From: Mycoplasmopsis opalescens ATCC 27921
GTDB lineage: Bacteria > Bacillota_I > Bacilli_A > Mycoplasmatales > Metamycoplasmataceae
Length of the DNA: 64,000 bases
NCBI RefSeq assembly: GCF_000712185.1
Contig: NZ_JOOB01000008.1
Span: 62,001-126,000 of the forward strand
Reading direction: 5' to 3'
Part shown: piece by piece, positions 1 to 11,773 of the stretch
Layout of the letters: each line of letters begins with the position of its first letter
How positions within the stretch are numbered: the first letter of the stretch is position 1
The notes under the pieces: generated by a model
The model's input: the letters and a program-made list of their open reading frames with translations, nothing else
The model's database searches: none
What the model was told of the DNA's origin: nothing
Translations under genes and position numbers: made by a program

Positions 1-12
1 CAAGATATCACC

Positions 13-1416
13 TTATGCCTTTTGGCTTTTTTTTATTTCGTTTCTTCATCCAATTATAAATTTTCCTATTACAATAAAATATGTACATGTTAAAAGGTGT
101 ATTGTTAATAAATTTCAATTAAATTTAAAAGTTAAAATAATATTAAAATTTATATATTGTGATCAATACATAATTTTATCTAAAGAGAAATATAAATAAT
201 TTAATCCGTCTCTCCATCAAAAGAATATGATTGATACAATAAACGTAAATTCGATTAATGGGCTTAATAAAAAAACATATATAAATGCTAACGGTGCAAT
301 GAAGCTTCCAAGGTTAGCTGTAAAGGGTGTCATTATTGCTTGTATAATCATTATGGTTATCAGTTTATTAAAAATGCTGAGTTTTTTATGCTTAAAATAT
401 TTAACTTTTGCAAAAACTAAAACACAAAAAGTAGCGTAATAAGATAATAATAATCCATACGTTAACAAAACAATAGGATTAATTAAAAATGTGATGAACA
501 ACGCTAAAAGCATGCCATTCATGGATTTATTTTTTTGGCCTTCTTTACTATATTTTTTGTATATGAACATTATTCAAGCCCTTAGCGGAGAAACTCAATT
601 AGTTAGTAATGTTATGTATAAAAAACTTACCAATATAACTATAGGGACACCAATTTTTTCTTTTATTTTGACTTTTTGCATAATTTTATCTGATGCTTTA
701 AAAATAATATCAAAGTGAAAACCACTTATAGCAAATAAGTGAACTATACCCAACTTTTTAATATTTTCAATATGCTGGTCTCCATAACCATATTTTCCTA
801 AAACTATTGTAGGGAAGTACTGTTGAAATAAATCATTTTTTGATAAATACCATTTTTCTATAGCTTTATTTAGTGAAAAATAAGGTTTATCAATTCTAAT
901 TATTTTGGGGTTAATGATGTAGTTGTGTATGTTGTTTTGATAAACATAACTAGGTTTTAAAGCAATTGAGCTTAACGAATCTGTGATTCTACCTCTTAAT
1001 GTTAAGCTACATAGCTCATCGTAATTATAGCCTCGTAAATTAATGTTATCTATCACCATTCTATTGTTATTGACGCTTATTATGGTGTATTTAAATGTGA
1101 TTTTAACTACCTTACCACTAACGAGATATTCATTTTCATCTAGAAGTAATGGTCTCTTTAATCAGTAAATAAAAAGATAGAACATAATTCCAAAAATGCT
1201 GTAGCACAGTATTTTTGGTTGAAATATTAATAAAAATAATAATCAAGTGATTAAGAATACTATTCACACATAACTACTTTCATAAGAGTGAATAGATATA
1301 TAAACAATTATTGGAGCCATAGCTGATAATAATCATTTATTTATAAAATCAATATCTTTTTTAATTTGTTTAAAGTAGTCTTTCCAAACCCATTTATTTT
1401 TTCAATGTCTTGTCAT
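13..1416 (-). CDS. comEC: ComEC-type DNA uptake channel protein (short form)
   Basis: Polytopic membrane protein of 467 aa when TGA is read as Trp. The N-terminus (MTRHWKNKW) leads into hydrophobic segments. Mid-protein is the ComEC hallmark LFAISGFHFD (equivalent of LLAISGLHVG), followed by a run of membrane helices. In the family it forms the channel that moves single-stranded DNA into the cytoplasm. It lacks the C-terminal metallo-beta-lactamase-like domain of full-length ComEC (700-800 aa), as is usual for short mycoplasmal versions. The start was chosen at the ATG inside the 3' end of comEA, which gives a 76-nt overlap and implies translational coupling. The stop is TAA at 13-15. Confidence 0.85.
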
Positions 1417-1850
1417 GTAACTTTTTCCTTATTTTTAAATAATCTTAATAATGCCTCTGCATTTTTTTTAGATATTTTATGTTCCATTATTTGATCTATA
1501 CTTGTTATGGATTTATAATGAATGTAAGGTTCTTTTGAGGGCACATAAATTGAGGAATTTTTAAACAATACATAATCTAAATCGAGTTGAGATATATCAG
1601 CTTGGGGCAACAATCTAGCTTTAACTAAAGCAGATCTCGTATCGGTGTTTTTATTAAAAGTATATGTGTCGGGTTTCTCAACCGCACCGTATATTTTGAC
1701 TTCAAAGATTTTTGGTTGATATGTTATTGAACTTTGTTTATCATCAATTTGACGAATGAAATCCTTTTGCCCGCCATAAGTAATGGATAAAACAACAATG
1801 CCAAAAACAACACCCAATATAATCGATACACTTAAAATTTTCTTTTTCAT
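1341..1850 (-). CDS. comEA: ComEA-like membrane-anchored DNA-binding protein
   Basis: Protein of 169 aa. It has one N-terminal membrane segment (about residues 5-24), a middle part with VKIYGAVEKPDTYTF (an SLBB-like beta module seen in ComEA) and a C-terminal helix-hairpin-helix, EKINGFGKTTLNKLKK, which in ComEA binds double-stranded DNA non-specifically. One in-frame TGA (1413-1415) is read as Trp; stopping there would remove the DNA-binding hairpin. It lies immediately upstream of, and overlaps, comEC, the usual comE order. The organism has no outer wall, so whether it takes up DNA naturally or uses the pair for nucleotide scavenging is not shown. Confidence 0.8.
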
Positions 1851-2296
1851 CTTATTGCTTTATTTGGTTAATAAATTTAAATAGATAAAAAAAGAAAAAA
1901 AATAGATTTTTTTATTTTTAATATGTGAATTATGGGCAGAAAATGGTTTTTTTAGCTTTTTATCTTTATTATATTTAGAGGTAAAATTTTCGTTAAATAA
2001 ACAGCTTTAATAACACTAAACACAAGAGAAGTAAAATAAATATTTTGAAGCCAAAATTAGCCAAATACAGATAAAAAAATAAAATTTATATAAAAAAATA
2101 TAGTTAGAGAAAGGTTATTAAGCTTGTTTTATGGTTGAAAAAGAATGATTAACCAAAATTTAAAGAACCTTATAGACTAAACAATACACTGAAATTAATA
2201 AACAAAAAAAGCAGTTTCAAAGAGACCGCCTTAAGATATTTAAGGAGATTTCTATTAATAATTATTAATATCTTAATAATATAGTTTATTTTGTTA
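1851..2296. other. AT-rich divergent intergenic region
   Basis: About 450 nt between divergently transcribed comEA and secDF. It is dominated by A and T tracts. I found no convincing gene; short in-frame stretches, for example around 2130, are too small to support. It presumably holds the comEA promoter on the minus strand, and the secDF promoter follows at its right edge. Confidence 0.5.
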
Positions 2297-2302
2297 TATA
2301 AT
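2297..2302 (+). promoter_or_regulatory. -10 box of secDF, leaderless arrangement
   Basis: A perfect TATAAT lies 8 nt upstream of the secDF ATG with no Shine-Dalgarno sequence between, so the transcript probably begins at or next to the start codon. Confidence 0.6.
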
Positions 2303-2309
2303 TGACGCT

Positions 2310-4985
2310 ATGAATGAATTTTGAGGAAAATTAAAGCAATTTTTTGCTTGAAGTAACATTAAAAGGATGTTTCGGATAAAAAATTGAATGCGTTGATTTT
2401 TAACAATTTTTATTGTGTTGTCATCGGTTGTTGTGATCACCACAACAACTTCGCTTTACACTGTGAAAAATTCAAAAAAATCAATCGATCATGGTGGCGG
2501 AAATAAATTTTTACTTGAAGCTAGAAATGATGACGGAAAACTAGTCAGCGACCAAGAAGCTGCTGAAATTGCACAGTCAATCAATGATAGAATTGGTCTT
2601 AATAACAATTTGGGTGGTTCATCTTATAAAATCGAAGGTGACGGTAAGTTAACAATCGTTCAATCTGGCGAATTAGATGATTTAGCAAGAAATCGTTTTA
2701 TTGAATCTATTACTTCAAAGCCAACTTTAATAGTTACTGATTTAAACGGGCAACCATTATTTAAAAACGGTAAATTTATTGAACCATTATCAGCCAAACC
2801 AAGCGAAAATGCTTCAAATGAAGAAAAAAATCGCTGAATCGATTGATCAAGTATGGATCAAAGTGAATATTTAGCTTATTCAGCACCATTTAAAGAAGCA
2901 AAGTCAGTTTTTAACCAATTTGCTCAAAAGAATGAATCAAAATATTCAATTCAAATTGATTTAAATAAAGATGCATCGCTAGAATGGGCAAAATTAACTG
3001 ATTTTATAGCTCGCAGAGGCAGAACAAATAATGAAGTTTTTTTCTGAGCTAACTTAGACAAATTAGTTGAAGAAGCTACAAGTCTATTTAATAAAGAATG
3101 AAACAATGCTAAACAAAATCCGGTTGACTTTGTATACATTGGCGAAAAAAGATTAATTGAAGGTCAAGTTGCACTATTAAAAAATAAATCAATTAAATCG
3201 AAAAATTTCTTGCTTTCATCAACTCCTATTTTGTACCCTTCGGGTGGTCAAGAATCATTTAAAATTCGTGGCGATTTCTCAAGCAATGATGCTAAAAGAG
3301 TATCGGCAAATATTAATTATGCTGTAAAAAATTATAATATTAATAATCTTTCTCAAAGTAAAATAACTAAACAAGAAGCCAACGCTGCTTACATTGCGTC
3401 AATTGTAGCTCTAGTTGCGGTTTTATCTTTAGTAAGCATCCTATTAATGGTTAATTATGGGCTTTTAGGCTCATTAACAACCATTTCAATGGCTTTATAC
3501 ATGTTTTTAACCTTAACATTATTCACTGTTTTACGTGGCGAATATTCACCTCTAACTTTCATTTCCTTAATGATTGGTTTAGGTATTATTGCTGACACCA
3601 ATATTGTTACTTTTGCAAGGCTTAAAAGAGAATTATATAGCGGTGATAAGTCGAAAAAAGCGATAAAAACATCGCTACGTTCCTCGCTTTCTGCCGTATA
3701 TGATAGCAATATCCTAATTTTAGTTGCTTCATTTATAATTTTCTACTTTGCATCTGGAGATGTTAAAACATTTGGAATTAACCTAGTATTTTCTAATTTA
3801 TTATTAATTTTTTCAGTTTCACTTTTTGTCTTTATTACAACCAATATTATGCTAACTACAGGCTTTTTTGATAATCGCCTTAAATGATTGGGAATAAGAC
3901 CTAAAAAAATCCAAAGAGTAGATGAACAATTACGTAAAATTAAAGAATATAACTATGAAGGTAAGGCTAAATATTTCACAATTATTTCACTTATAATAAT
4001 AGTTGCTGCGATGCTAATCTATGCAATAACGGCTGGAATTGGTAAAAACTTTTTAGAAGGTTTTAATCGTGATGATTCATATCGTGATATCACACATATT
4101 ATAATTTCAACTTCAAATATTCAAGGCCAAACAGTTATTGATTTAAACAAAGCAAATGCAATTAAACAACACTTAATTGATAATGCAGATCAATATGGAA
4201 TTTTAAATGCTAAAGATGTTATTAACATAATTCTTTATAATGAAACTAATCAAACATATATTGTTCAAATTTCAACAAAGCAATTATTAAGTTCTGAACA
4301 AATTTTAGCTATTAAACAAGGTCTACCTAATGCTAGTGAATATACATTCACAAACTATCAAACAAGTTTTTATGAAGCAATTTCAATTATTAAACAATTA
4401 TCGATAGCAATTTCCATCTTTTTACCAATTTTATTTGTTTACGCACTTATTCGTTTCAGCTGAACATCAGCTCTTGCCTTATTCTTCTCATTATTACACG
4501 ACTTATTAATTACAGTTGCTTTAGTAGTGATAACGAGAATACCATTAAACAATTCTGTTATCGTAGCATTCTCTGCGGTCTTCATTATTTCAATGTATGA
4601 CAAAGTTGTTTACGCCTCAAAAATTAAAGAAAATCTTAATACCAAACATTCTAAGGTGCTTCTTAAAGACGAAGTTGTTCGTTCAATAGTTAATGAAACA
4701 ATTACATCAACAATTAAACGTACGATTTTAGCTTATATAATCTTTATTTCAATTCCGCTTATTATGTTAGCTAGTTATAATTCAATTGACTATAAATTTG
4801 CTCTTGTTCTATTACTAGGTACTTTTGTAAATATTTACTCATCTACATTTATTTATACCTGATTATGAAAACGCTTTGAAATTCATCGTCAAAGAGGCAT
4901 GATCCACCGTTATAAAAACAAATATTGAGTAATGCCTGGCTTAGAAGAACAATATTTTGATGGAATCAATAGTTACACACCTTAG
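2310..4985 (+). CDS. secDF: Fused protein translocase subunit SecDF
   Basis: Fusion of 891 aa that assists SecYEG in pulling exported proteins across the membrane using the ion gradient. A first membrane segment at about residues 30-50 is followed by a large external SecD domain. The SecD membrane block (about residues 360-530) contains the signature GLGIIADTNIVTFARLKREL, whose Asp is the conserved transmembrane acid. A second, SecF half repeats the topology with the motif NETITSTIKRTILA near residue 800. Several TGA codons are read as Trp. The start ATG at 2310 follows a -10 box by 8 nt. It ends with TAG at 4983-4985 and a strong terminator follows. Confidence 0.93.
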
Positions 4986-5019
4986 TATAACTAATTTAAG
5001 CCAATTACAGGCTAAAAAG

Positions 5020-5051
5020 TTGCAACCTTAAATATTTAAGGTTGCTTTTTA
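5020..5051 (+). terminator. Intrinsic terminator of secDF
   Basis: The inverted repeat GCAACCTTA / TAAGGTTGC is separated by a short AT loop and followed by a T tract, 35 nt after the secDF stop. Confidence 0.85.
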
Positions 5052-5174
5052 TTTTCAGTTTTAATGTCTAATATGAATATCTAATGTTCATTTATCATCA
5101 ATAAAAATAAAGTAATTAACTTTCTTTTTATTCAAAATAATATAAAATAAATATCCCAAGTTAGAGGAGGCTAA

Positions 5175-6023
5175 ATGTTTTATATTTTAAACAAAAAACA
5201 AGGCGAAAGTTCTTTTCAAGCAATAAGGAATTTTGCCCGCAAAATTAATGTTAAAAAATTTGGCCACACTGGCACTTTAGACCCTCTAGCAACTGGATTA
5301 TTATTGGTTGCAACCGATGAAGACACAAGATTAATTGAATATGTAACTAACAAAAATAAAACTTATATTGCTGAAGCAAAATTTTGCTTTCAAAGTGATA
5401 CATATGACATTACAGGCAAGATAATTAACCAAACTAAAAATTTATTTTCTGCTGATAAAATTGAAGAATTTAAATGTTGATTGCTCAATCAAAAATCTCA
5501 AATTCCACCTATCTATAGTGCTAAAAAGATAAATGGGGTATGCAGCTATAAACTAGCTCGTAATAATGAAGATGCCAAATTAAAAGAGCAAAAAATAGAA
5601 GTATATGACGTAAAAATCTTAGACTTTAACGAAAATGAACAATTGCTAAAATTTGAATTAACTGTTTCTCAAGGAACATACATAAGATCATTAATAAATG
5701 ATGCAGCTATATATTTTAAGACATATGCAGTTATGTCTTCATTAAAACGAACTAAGGTTGGCAATTTAGATATCAAATATTTAAATGATGATAAAGATTT
5801 TTTAGCTATAGATACTAAAGAAGTTATTGATTTACCCATTTACTTAGCAAACAAAACAGAATTAATTTTATTCAGTAGAGGCAATAAAACTACAAATAAT
5901 AAAAAATTTATAACAAACAAATATTTGCTTTATTCAGCAAATAATCAAAATAATTGCCTAGGAATATTGAATATTGATGAAAATGATATAAAACCTGAAA
6001 AAATTTTTTTATCAAGGTTTTAA
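5175..6023 (+). CDS. truB: tRNA pseudouridine-55 synthase TruB
   Basis: Converts U55 of the T-loop in tRNAs to pseudouridine. The 282-aa protein carries the catalytic loop KKFGHTGTLDPLATGLLL (about residues 32-49), where the Asp of LDPLATG is the nucleophile, and later the family motif SQGTYIRSL. TGA at 5478-5480 is read as Trp. A strong ribosome-binding site (GAGGAGG) lies 5-10 nt before the ATG. The C-terminal part after the catalytic fold is short and divergent compared with E. coli TruB. It precedes the HAD gene on the same strand. Confidence 0.93.
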
Positions 6024-6064
6024 AAATATTGTAAATAGCTTATTTTTAAAACAAAGGAGTTAAA

Positions 6065-6913
6065 ATGAAATTTTCTAAAGAAGAATTAAAACAAAACATT
6101 AAATTAGCGGCTTTTGATGTAGATGGAACAATCTTGCCATATAAACAAAAAACCTTCTCAAATGAAATTGTTGGAATGTTTAGAAAGCTACAAGAGAACA
6201 ATATTATAACGACTTTAGCTACAGCCCGTGAAATGGTTTCAATCGGTAATTTACTGAAAGATGCTAAATATTTAGATTATTTTATTGGTGCAAATGGCAT
6301 GTTCGTTTACGATGTTAAACATGAAAAATTTGTTTATGAAAAAAAATTTGACAGAGAAACAGTCAAATTACTTTATGATGCCTTAAGTAAAAATAATTTA
6401 TCTTCAGGCTTCACCATTTGTGATACTGAATACATTTACTATGGACCCGGCACATATTTAGAAACATGATTTTTAACTCCATTTAAAGATAAACTAAAAC
6501 CATATGATATCGATGCAATCGATAATGATCACTTATATATTATCACCGTAAATTGCAAAAACCGTGATGAAACTGACCGTTGTGAGGCAATAATTAATGA
6601 ACTAATTAAAGAACAAAACTTACCCGTCGAAATAAATAGCAAATGATACAAGGGATTATTTATCCAACCAATCGGTGTTAATAAAGCATCAACATTACAT
6701 TGATTAAGCGAATATTTAAACTTAAATTCGCAAAAACAACTAATTGCTTTTGGCGATAGTGACAACGATATTCATATGCTTCAAGAAGCAGGATATTCAG
6801 TTGCTATGGGTAATGCTGACGATTACATCCAAGCATATGCAGATGATGTTGCCCCGCATGTAGAAGAAAATGGCGCATACATAAAATTGCAAGATTTAGG
6901 ATTAATAGGCTAG
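6065..6913 (+). CDS. HAD-superfamily (Cof/YidA type) phosphatase
   Basis: Protein of 282 aa with HAD motif I FDVDGTILPY (nucleophile Asp) near residue 18, motif II Thr in TTLATAR, and motif IV GDSDNDIHMLQEAG near the C-terminus. The large cap between motifs II and IV places it in the Cof-type group, which dephosphorylates sugar phosphates or cofactor phosphates such as FMN or PLP; the actual substrate cannot be read from the sequence. RBS AGGAG lies just upstream. It sits 41 nt after truB and before ribF, and ends in its own terminator, whose stem overlaps the stop codon. Confidence 0.88.
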
Positions 6914-6926
6914 TCCTATTTTTTTA
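6904..6926 (+). terminator. Intrinsic terminator overlapping the HAD stop codon
   Basis: AATAGG / CCTATT stem with loop CTAGT, then seven Ts. The TAG stop is in the loop. Confidence 0.75.
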
Positions 6927-6955
6927 TTTATTTAACTGTTTTACTGCGCTTTTGG

Positions 6956-6961
6956 TATAAT
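6956..6961 (+). promoter_or_regulatory. -10 box of ribF, leaderless arrangement
   Basis: TATAAT ends 9 nt before the ribF ATG and no Shine-Dalgarno sequence is present, so the mRNA is probably leaderless. Confidence 0.6.
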
Positions 6962-6970
6962 CAAAATATC

Positions 6971-7831
6971 ATGTCTCTAAATATTTATACACTTACCAAT
7001 AAGCCTAAATTTAATAGACCTATCTTTTTATTAGGCTCATTTGAATCATTTCATTTAGGCCATAAATCATTATTAGACAAAGCTTTGTTAATTAAAAGTG
7101 AAGAGCCAAGTAGAGATATTGTTTTGGTTTATTTTTCAGATATTGAAAATATGCATAAGTCAAATAATCAACTTTTTACTGATCATGAAAATCGAGTTCA
7201 ACAATTTGCTAACCTTGGCTTTGAAAATGCCATAATGCTTAATTTTATTAATGTAAAAAACTTTTCACCTGCATTGTTTTTGGAAAAATTATTATCTGAC
7301 CAGGAGGATTTTATTATTATAACTGGCAAGGATTTTCGTTTTGGATTAAATGCCGAAGGTGATTCAAAGTATTTAAAAAATAAATATCATAATTGTTATT
7401 ATGCTATTGAACCATTGAAAATTGATGATGGAAATAAACTTTCAACAAGTACATTAAAAGAATTTTTAAGCCTGGGAGAAATTAATTTAGTTAATAAATT
7501 CAATTTATTTAAATTTAGCTTTAATGCAAATCTAATAAATGAAAACAATACAATAAATATTGTATCAAAAGTCAATTTAACAAATATTATGCCTGGCTTA
7601 TATTTGGCATGACTTGAATATCAAGACTTTGCTTATAGTGCTGTGCTACAGGTGAATTGTGAGCAAAAAATGCAAATTATAATTTTAGATTCAAAAATAA
7701 AAAATCAGCGAAAATTGCAAGTCAGAGTATCTATTATTTCTGCTTTAAAATTTTTCAGTAATGATCAGGAAATAAAAATTAGTGACCACGATAAATTAGT
7801 TGCTAAAATAAGATTTTTAAATATGCAATAA
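6971..7831 (+). CDS. ribF: FAD synthetase / riboflavin kinase family protein RibF
   Basis: Protein of 286 aa. The N-terminal nucleotidyltransferase half has GSFESFHLGHKSLL (HxGH-type ATP site), DFRFGLNAEGD and LSTSTLKEFL, matching the FAD synthetase domain that adenylates FMN. The C-terminal third aligns in position with riboflavin kinase but lacks the PTAN motif that binds Mg-ATP. The protein may therefore only make FAD from FMN, or the kinase is very divergent. One TGA is read as Trp (about 7611). It is transcribed from its own leaderless promoter and followed by rpsO; ribF next to rpsO is a common order in this phylum. Confidence 0.85.
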
Positions 7832-7965
7832 CCATATTTTTAAATATATAAATAGATGAATTATTTGATATTTTTAGTTTTTATGATAAGATAAAACAGT
7901 AAAACTTTTTATACTTGGTATTAAATTAATTTATTACTAGGGTAAAACATAATAAAGGAGAAATT

Positions 7966-8232
7966 ATGATTTCAAAAGCTCAAAAAGCAGAAATAGTTAA
8001 AAAATATGGTGCTAATGCGAAAGATACAGGAAATATTTTCGTTCAAATCGCTATTCTAACAGCTGAAATTGAAGACTTAAAGCCACACTTTCAAAAGAAC
8101 CCAAAAGACAATCACTCACGTCGTGGTTTCTTGGCTAAAATTTCTAAACGTCGTTCTTACTTAGCACACTTAAAACAAGAAAACTATGAACTTTATACAA
8201 AAGCTCTTTCAGAACTTAACTTAAGAAAATAG
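7966..8232 (+). CDS. rpsO: 30S ribosomal protein S15
   Basis: Full-length 88-aa uS15, which binds 16S rRNA early in small-subunit assembly. Characteristic segments are GSPEVQ-like TGNIFVQIAILTAEI, then HFQKNPKDNHSRRGF and SKRRSYLAHLKQEN. It has a strong RBS (AAAGGAG, 6 nt spacing) and its own terminator immediately after. The 130-nt gap after ribF contains a probable promoter (TATGATAAGAT region near 7880). Confidence 0.97.
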   Translation: MISKAQKAEIVKKYGANAKDTGNIFVQIAILTAEIEDLKPHFQKNPKDNHSRRGFLAKISKRRSYLAHLKQENYELYTKALSELNLRK

Positions 8233-8236
8233 TTTT

Positions 8237-8255
8237 AAGCCTACGGGCTTTTTTT
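8237..8255 (+). terminator. Intrinsic terminator of rpsO
   Basis: AAGCC / GGCTT stem with a 4-nt loop, followed by seven Ts. Confidence 0.85.
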
Positions 8256-8293
8256 GTTGCCAAAAAAGCTATTCTACAGTGTTTTAGGCAACA

Positions 8294-8317
8294 AAAAAAG
8301 TAAGAATATCTTACTTA
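8294..8317 (-). terminator. Intrinsic terminator of glyA
   Basis: Read on the minus strand: AAGTAAG, loop GATATT-like, CTTACTT, then a T run. The left arm overlaps the glyA stop codon. Confidence 0.8.
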
Positions 8318-9571
8318 ATTATGTGATTTTTTAATTGGACAATCTTTAAGAAGATTTCTGACTTTTACTCTTAAATTGTGTCTGATTGTTGGGTCCTTGT
8401 ATGCTTTTAGACCAGTGATTAATATTTCATTAATTATTTCTGCCAATTCTTCTCACTTATCAAAATCACGAGTGGTCATAGCTGCTGTTCCGATTCTGAT
8501 TCCAGAAGTCACCATTGGTGAAAGGGGATCAAACGGTACAGTATTTTTATTTAAAGTAATTTTAAATTTATCCAATAATTGTTGTGCTTCCTTACCTGTT
8601 AAATTGTAAGACTTGTAGCAATTAATGGTAAATAAGTGGTTATCAGTTCCTCCGCTCACAACTTCTACACCACGTTTAATAAATCAAGCTGCAAAGCGAC
8701 GTGCATTTTCAATAACTTTTCTACCATACTCTTTAAATGATGGTTGCAATGCCTCGCCAAAAGCGACAGCTTTAGCAGCAATTATGTGCATTAGTGGTCC
8801 GCCTTGATATCCAGGAAAGACTGCACGATCTATTTTTTTTGCGATTTCTTCGTTATTAGTTAGAATAATTGCACCGCGAGGACCACGTAAAGTTTTGTGA
8901 GTTGTTGATGTAATAACATCTGCATAATTAACTGGCGAAGGATGAACTCCTGCGGCAATTAAGCCGCCAATATGAGCTATATCAGCCATTAAATATGCAC
9001 CACATGAATCGGCTATTTCTCTAAATCTACGAAAATCGACAACACGAGGATATGCTGAATAACCACAAATTATAACTTTTGGTCTTTCGCGCATAGCTAT
9101 TTCATGAATTTGATCATAATCTAAAAAGCCATCTTCTTTAACTTCATAAGTGATTGCATCATAAATCATGCCACTAAAACTAATTTTATAACCGTGTGAA
9201 AGGTGGCCTCCTGATGAAAGAGAAAGGCCCATAATTTTATCGCCAGGATTTGCTAAAGCAGCTAAGGCAGCAGCATTAGCAACAGAGCCTGAATAAGGTT
9301 GTACATTAGCATATTTAACATTAAAAAGTTTTTTAATTCGCTCAATAGCTACAGCTTCTACCTTGTCGACATTTTCACAACCGCCGTAGTATCTTTTTCC
9401 AGGGTATCCTTCTGCATACTTGTTAGTTAAGCAGCTTGCACTTACCTTCATAACTTCTTCTGAAACATAGTTTTCTGAAGCAATTAATTCAAAATGATCT
9501 TTTTGTCTTTTTAATTCTTTATTGATTGCTTTTTCAATTTGTTTATCTTTCAATCTATATCTTTTGTACAT
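8315..9571 (-). CDS. glyA: Serine hydroxymethyltransferase
   Basis: Protein of 418 aa, the usual size. It interconverts serine and glycine using PLP and tetrahydrofolate, supplying one-carbon units. Diagnostic segments: [12 protein letters not shown] near the N-terminus, [28 protein letters not shown], the PLP lysine in [13 protein letters not shown], and [18 protein letters not shown] codons at residues matching W in homologues are read through. RBS GGAGTAATT lies before ATG. It is transcribed on its own, converging on rpsO. Confidence 0.97.
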
Positions 9572-9582
9572 AATTACTCCTA

Positions 9583-11772
9583 CTAGTTATATTTTGCATT
9601 GATTTTTTCGATAACTTCATTATCGGCACTAATTCTAAGGGTAATTTTATTTGTTTGCGTTTTTTCATCGAAATAATCTGTAACTTGTTTAATATTATAC
9701 ACAGTAAATTCATTATTTATTTTGTTAATGAATGATCCAATATTTTCCTTTTTTGTTAGTGGTACAGTTATATCGATAACCTTAAGAGGTTCATTGTTAT
9801 ATGCTTCAAACAATTTATATTTTTTAATTTCCAAATCATAGAATTCCGCTACAAAAATATTTAAGTTATTTTTTGAAGGATGGACTTTTCCAATTCAACC
9901 AATCATTTCGCCATCTAACATTATTTTAGCTGAAACATTAGGATTTATATTATTATCATTATTGAAAGGTATAAATTCAAGGTTTTTGTAGCCTAAATAA
10001 TTAATGATATCTTGCTTGAGTTCAAAAAAATCTTTTTGATTGCTTAATAGTCCCACAACTTGTTTGTTATTGTTGATCATACCAAATTCAAAGAAGTTTA
10101 AATTAGTCATTCTTCTTTTAATGTTATATTCGGCAGCTTCTAACATTGATATTACAATCGAATTGCGAATAACTTCTCTTTCTTTTGAGACAAAAGTCTC
10201 TAACTTAACATCAGTCTTAAAGCCAAAAGGATTTAGATAATTGTTTTGTTGAGAAACTAAGGTATATGTTCTAATTTCATTGTAACCCATTGATTGGATT
10301 ATGTTCTTGCCAATATTACGTCTATTTGTCTTAAATGGCTGTAGTACAGGCATTTTAGGGACAAAGTTCGCATAACCATATAAACGAAAGTACTCTTCAA
10401 TCATATCTTCAAAATTTTCTATATCGCGACGATAAGGGGGAGCAACTATTCTGTTTTTTTCGATTTTAAAGCCAATTTGTTCTAATTTCTTTTCAACATT
10501 GTTGAACATTTTTAATTCGCCAACATTAACATTGGCATATTGAGCTAATTTTTTGCGGTTTTGAACAACCCATTGAGCTTTTTTAGGAACTGGTAAATGC
10601 ACAAATTGTGAATATAGTTTTTTTTCTGTATATGCCTTATAAAGCAGGAATTTCATTCCCATGCGGAGCATTTCAATATTTATGCCCTTGCCACCTTGAA
10701 TTGAAGAAGAGGATTCAATTTTAATTTCTCTTGCACCATGACGAACTCTTTTTGCGTCGAAAACACCTATTTCAAAGGCAATTTTGTCAGTTTGGGCAGT
10801 AACTCCTGTATCCGATAAACCCATTACGCAAGCTAATGAAATAATTTTATTTTCATCTTTTATAGCTAAAACATTTTCAACATCCACTTCTTTATCACCT
10901 AAAATTTTTACCTTACCAGTATAACTTTGACAACAAATTTTATTTCCGATTTCGTCTCGATCATAAGCATGAGCTGGAACACCAGTATATAACAGAGCTA
11001 AGTTTGTTACGTCTATTGCCCAGATTCCTTTTGCATCAACATTATGTTTAGCTAAGAAAAGCATTTCATCTAACTTAGTTTCATTATTTTCAGAATGAAC
11101 TTCAAAGAAAGAAAGAGCATTTGCTTCGTTTTTATCAATGTGGATTTTGCTTTTTAATTTAGGCTCATTTTTAGCAGGTAAATCTCATTTAAATCATTCA
11201 AATTTTGCTCGATGTAGAGCAGCAATTTCTGAAGCCAAAACATAATATGAGTTTGAATCTGGCCTATTAGATGGAGTGGTTATATCAATGATTGTGTCTT
11301 TTAGTCCAAAATATTCAGCTACATCATCATTTAAATTAACTTGACTAGGTTTAAGCATAATTAAGTGATCAGGATCGAAAGGTAATTTGCTTACATCATA
11401 TCCCAATTCAGATCACGAAGCACACATCCCTTGCGAAATAATACCTTGCATTTCTTTTGCTTTGTAAACTATGTTTCCGCTTCTTGAACCTTCAACAAAA
11501 GCAACTGTAATACAGTCTTTTTGGGCATTTGTAGCTGTTGTTTGAATAATGATGTTTTCACCATTAGCTAGCTCTAATTCGAGTACATTTAGTTTAGTTG
11601 CATTTGGATTAGGATAAACATTTTTAATATAAACAAATTTTAAGCCTTCGACATTAGAGAATTTTCTCATTTCTTCGACTTCATAACCAAGTGAATTGAT
11701 ATCGTTTTCAATAGTTTTTGATAAATCTACACTAGGAATAAATTTATTTAACTCTTTTAATGATATTAACAT
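9583..11772 (-). CDS. pheT: Phenylalanyl-tRNA synthetase beta subunit
   Basis: Protein of 729 aa, slightly short for the family (about 800). In order: an EMAP-like tRNA-binding domain (residues 1-160, [15 protein letters not shown]), the B3/B4 editing domain around residues 200-400 ([11 protein letters not shown] then [12 protein letters not shown]), the B5 domain, the catalytic-like core ([20 protein letters not shown]) and a reduced C-terminal anticodon-binding region. It pairs with PheS as an alpha2-beta2 enzyme charging tRNA-Phe. Multiple TGA codons encode Trp. Unusually, ung is inserted between pheS and pheT in this operon. Confidence 0.95.
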
Positions 11773-11773
11773 A

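Noticed and set aside
17..36. Plus-strand terminator at the window edge (GCC TTTT GGC plus T run)
   Set aside because: Only three paired bases are visible and the gene it would serve lies outside the window, so it is not listed.
227..718. Plus-strand hydrophobic ORFs opposite comEC
   Set aside because: Antisense shadows in AT-rich sequence, no RBS, while the minus strand holds a recognisable gene.
217..1059. Apparent split membrane ORFs on the minus strand
   Set aside because: They are joined by TGA codons; reading TGA as Trp gives one comEC gene.
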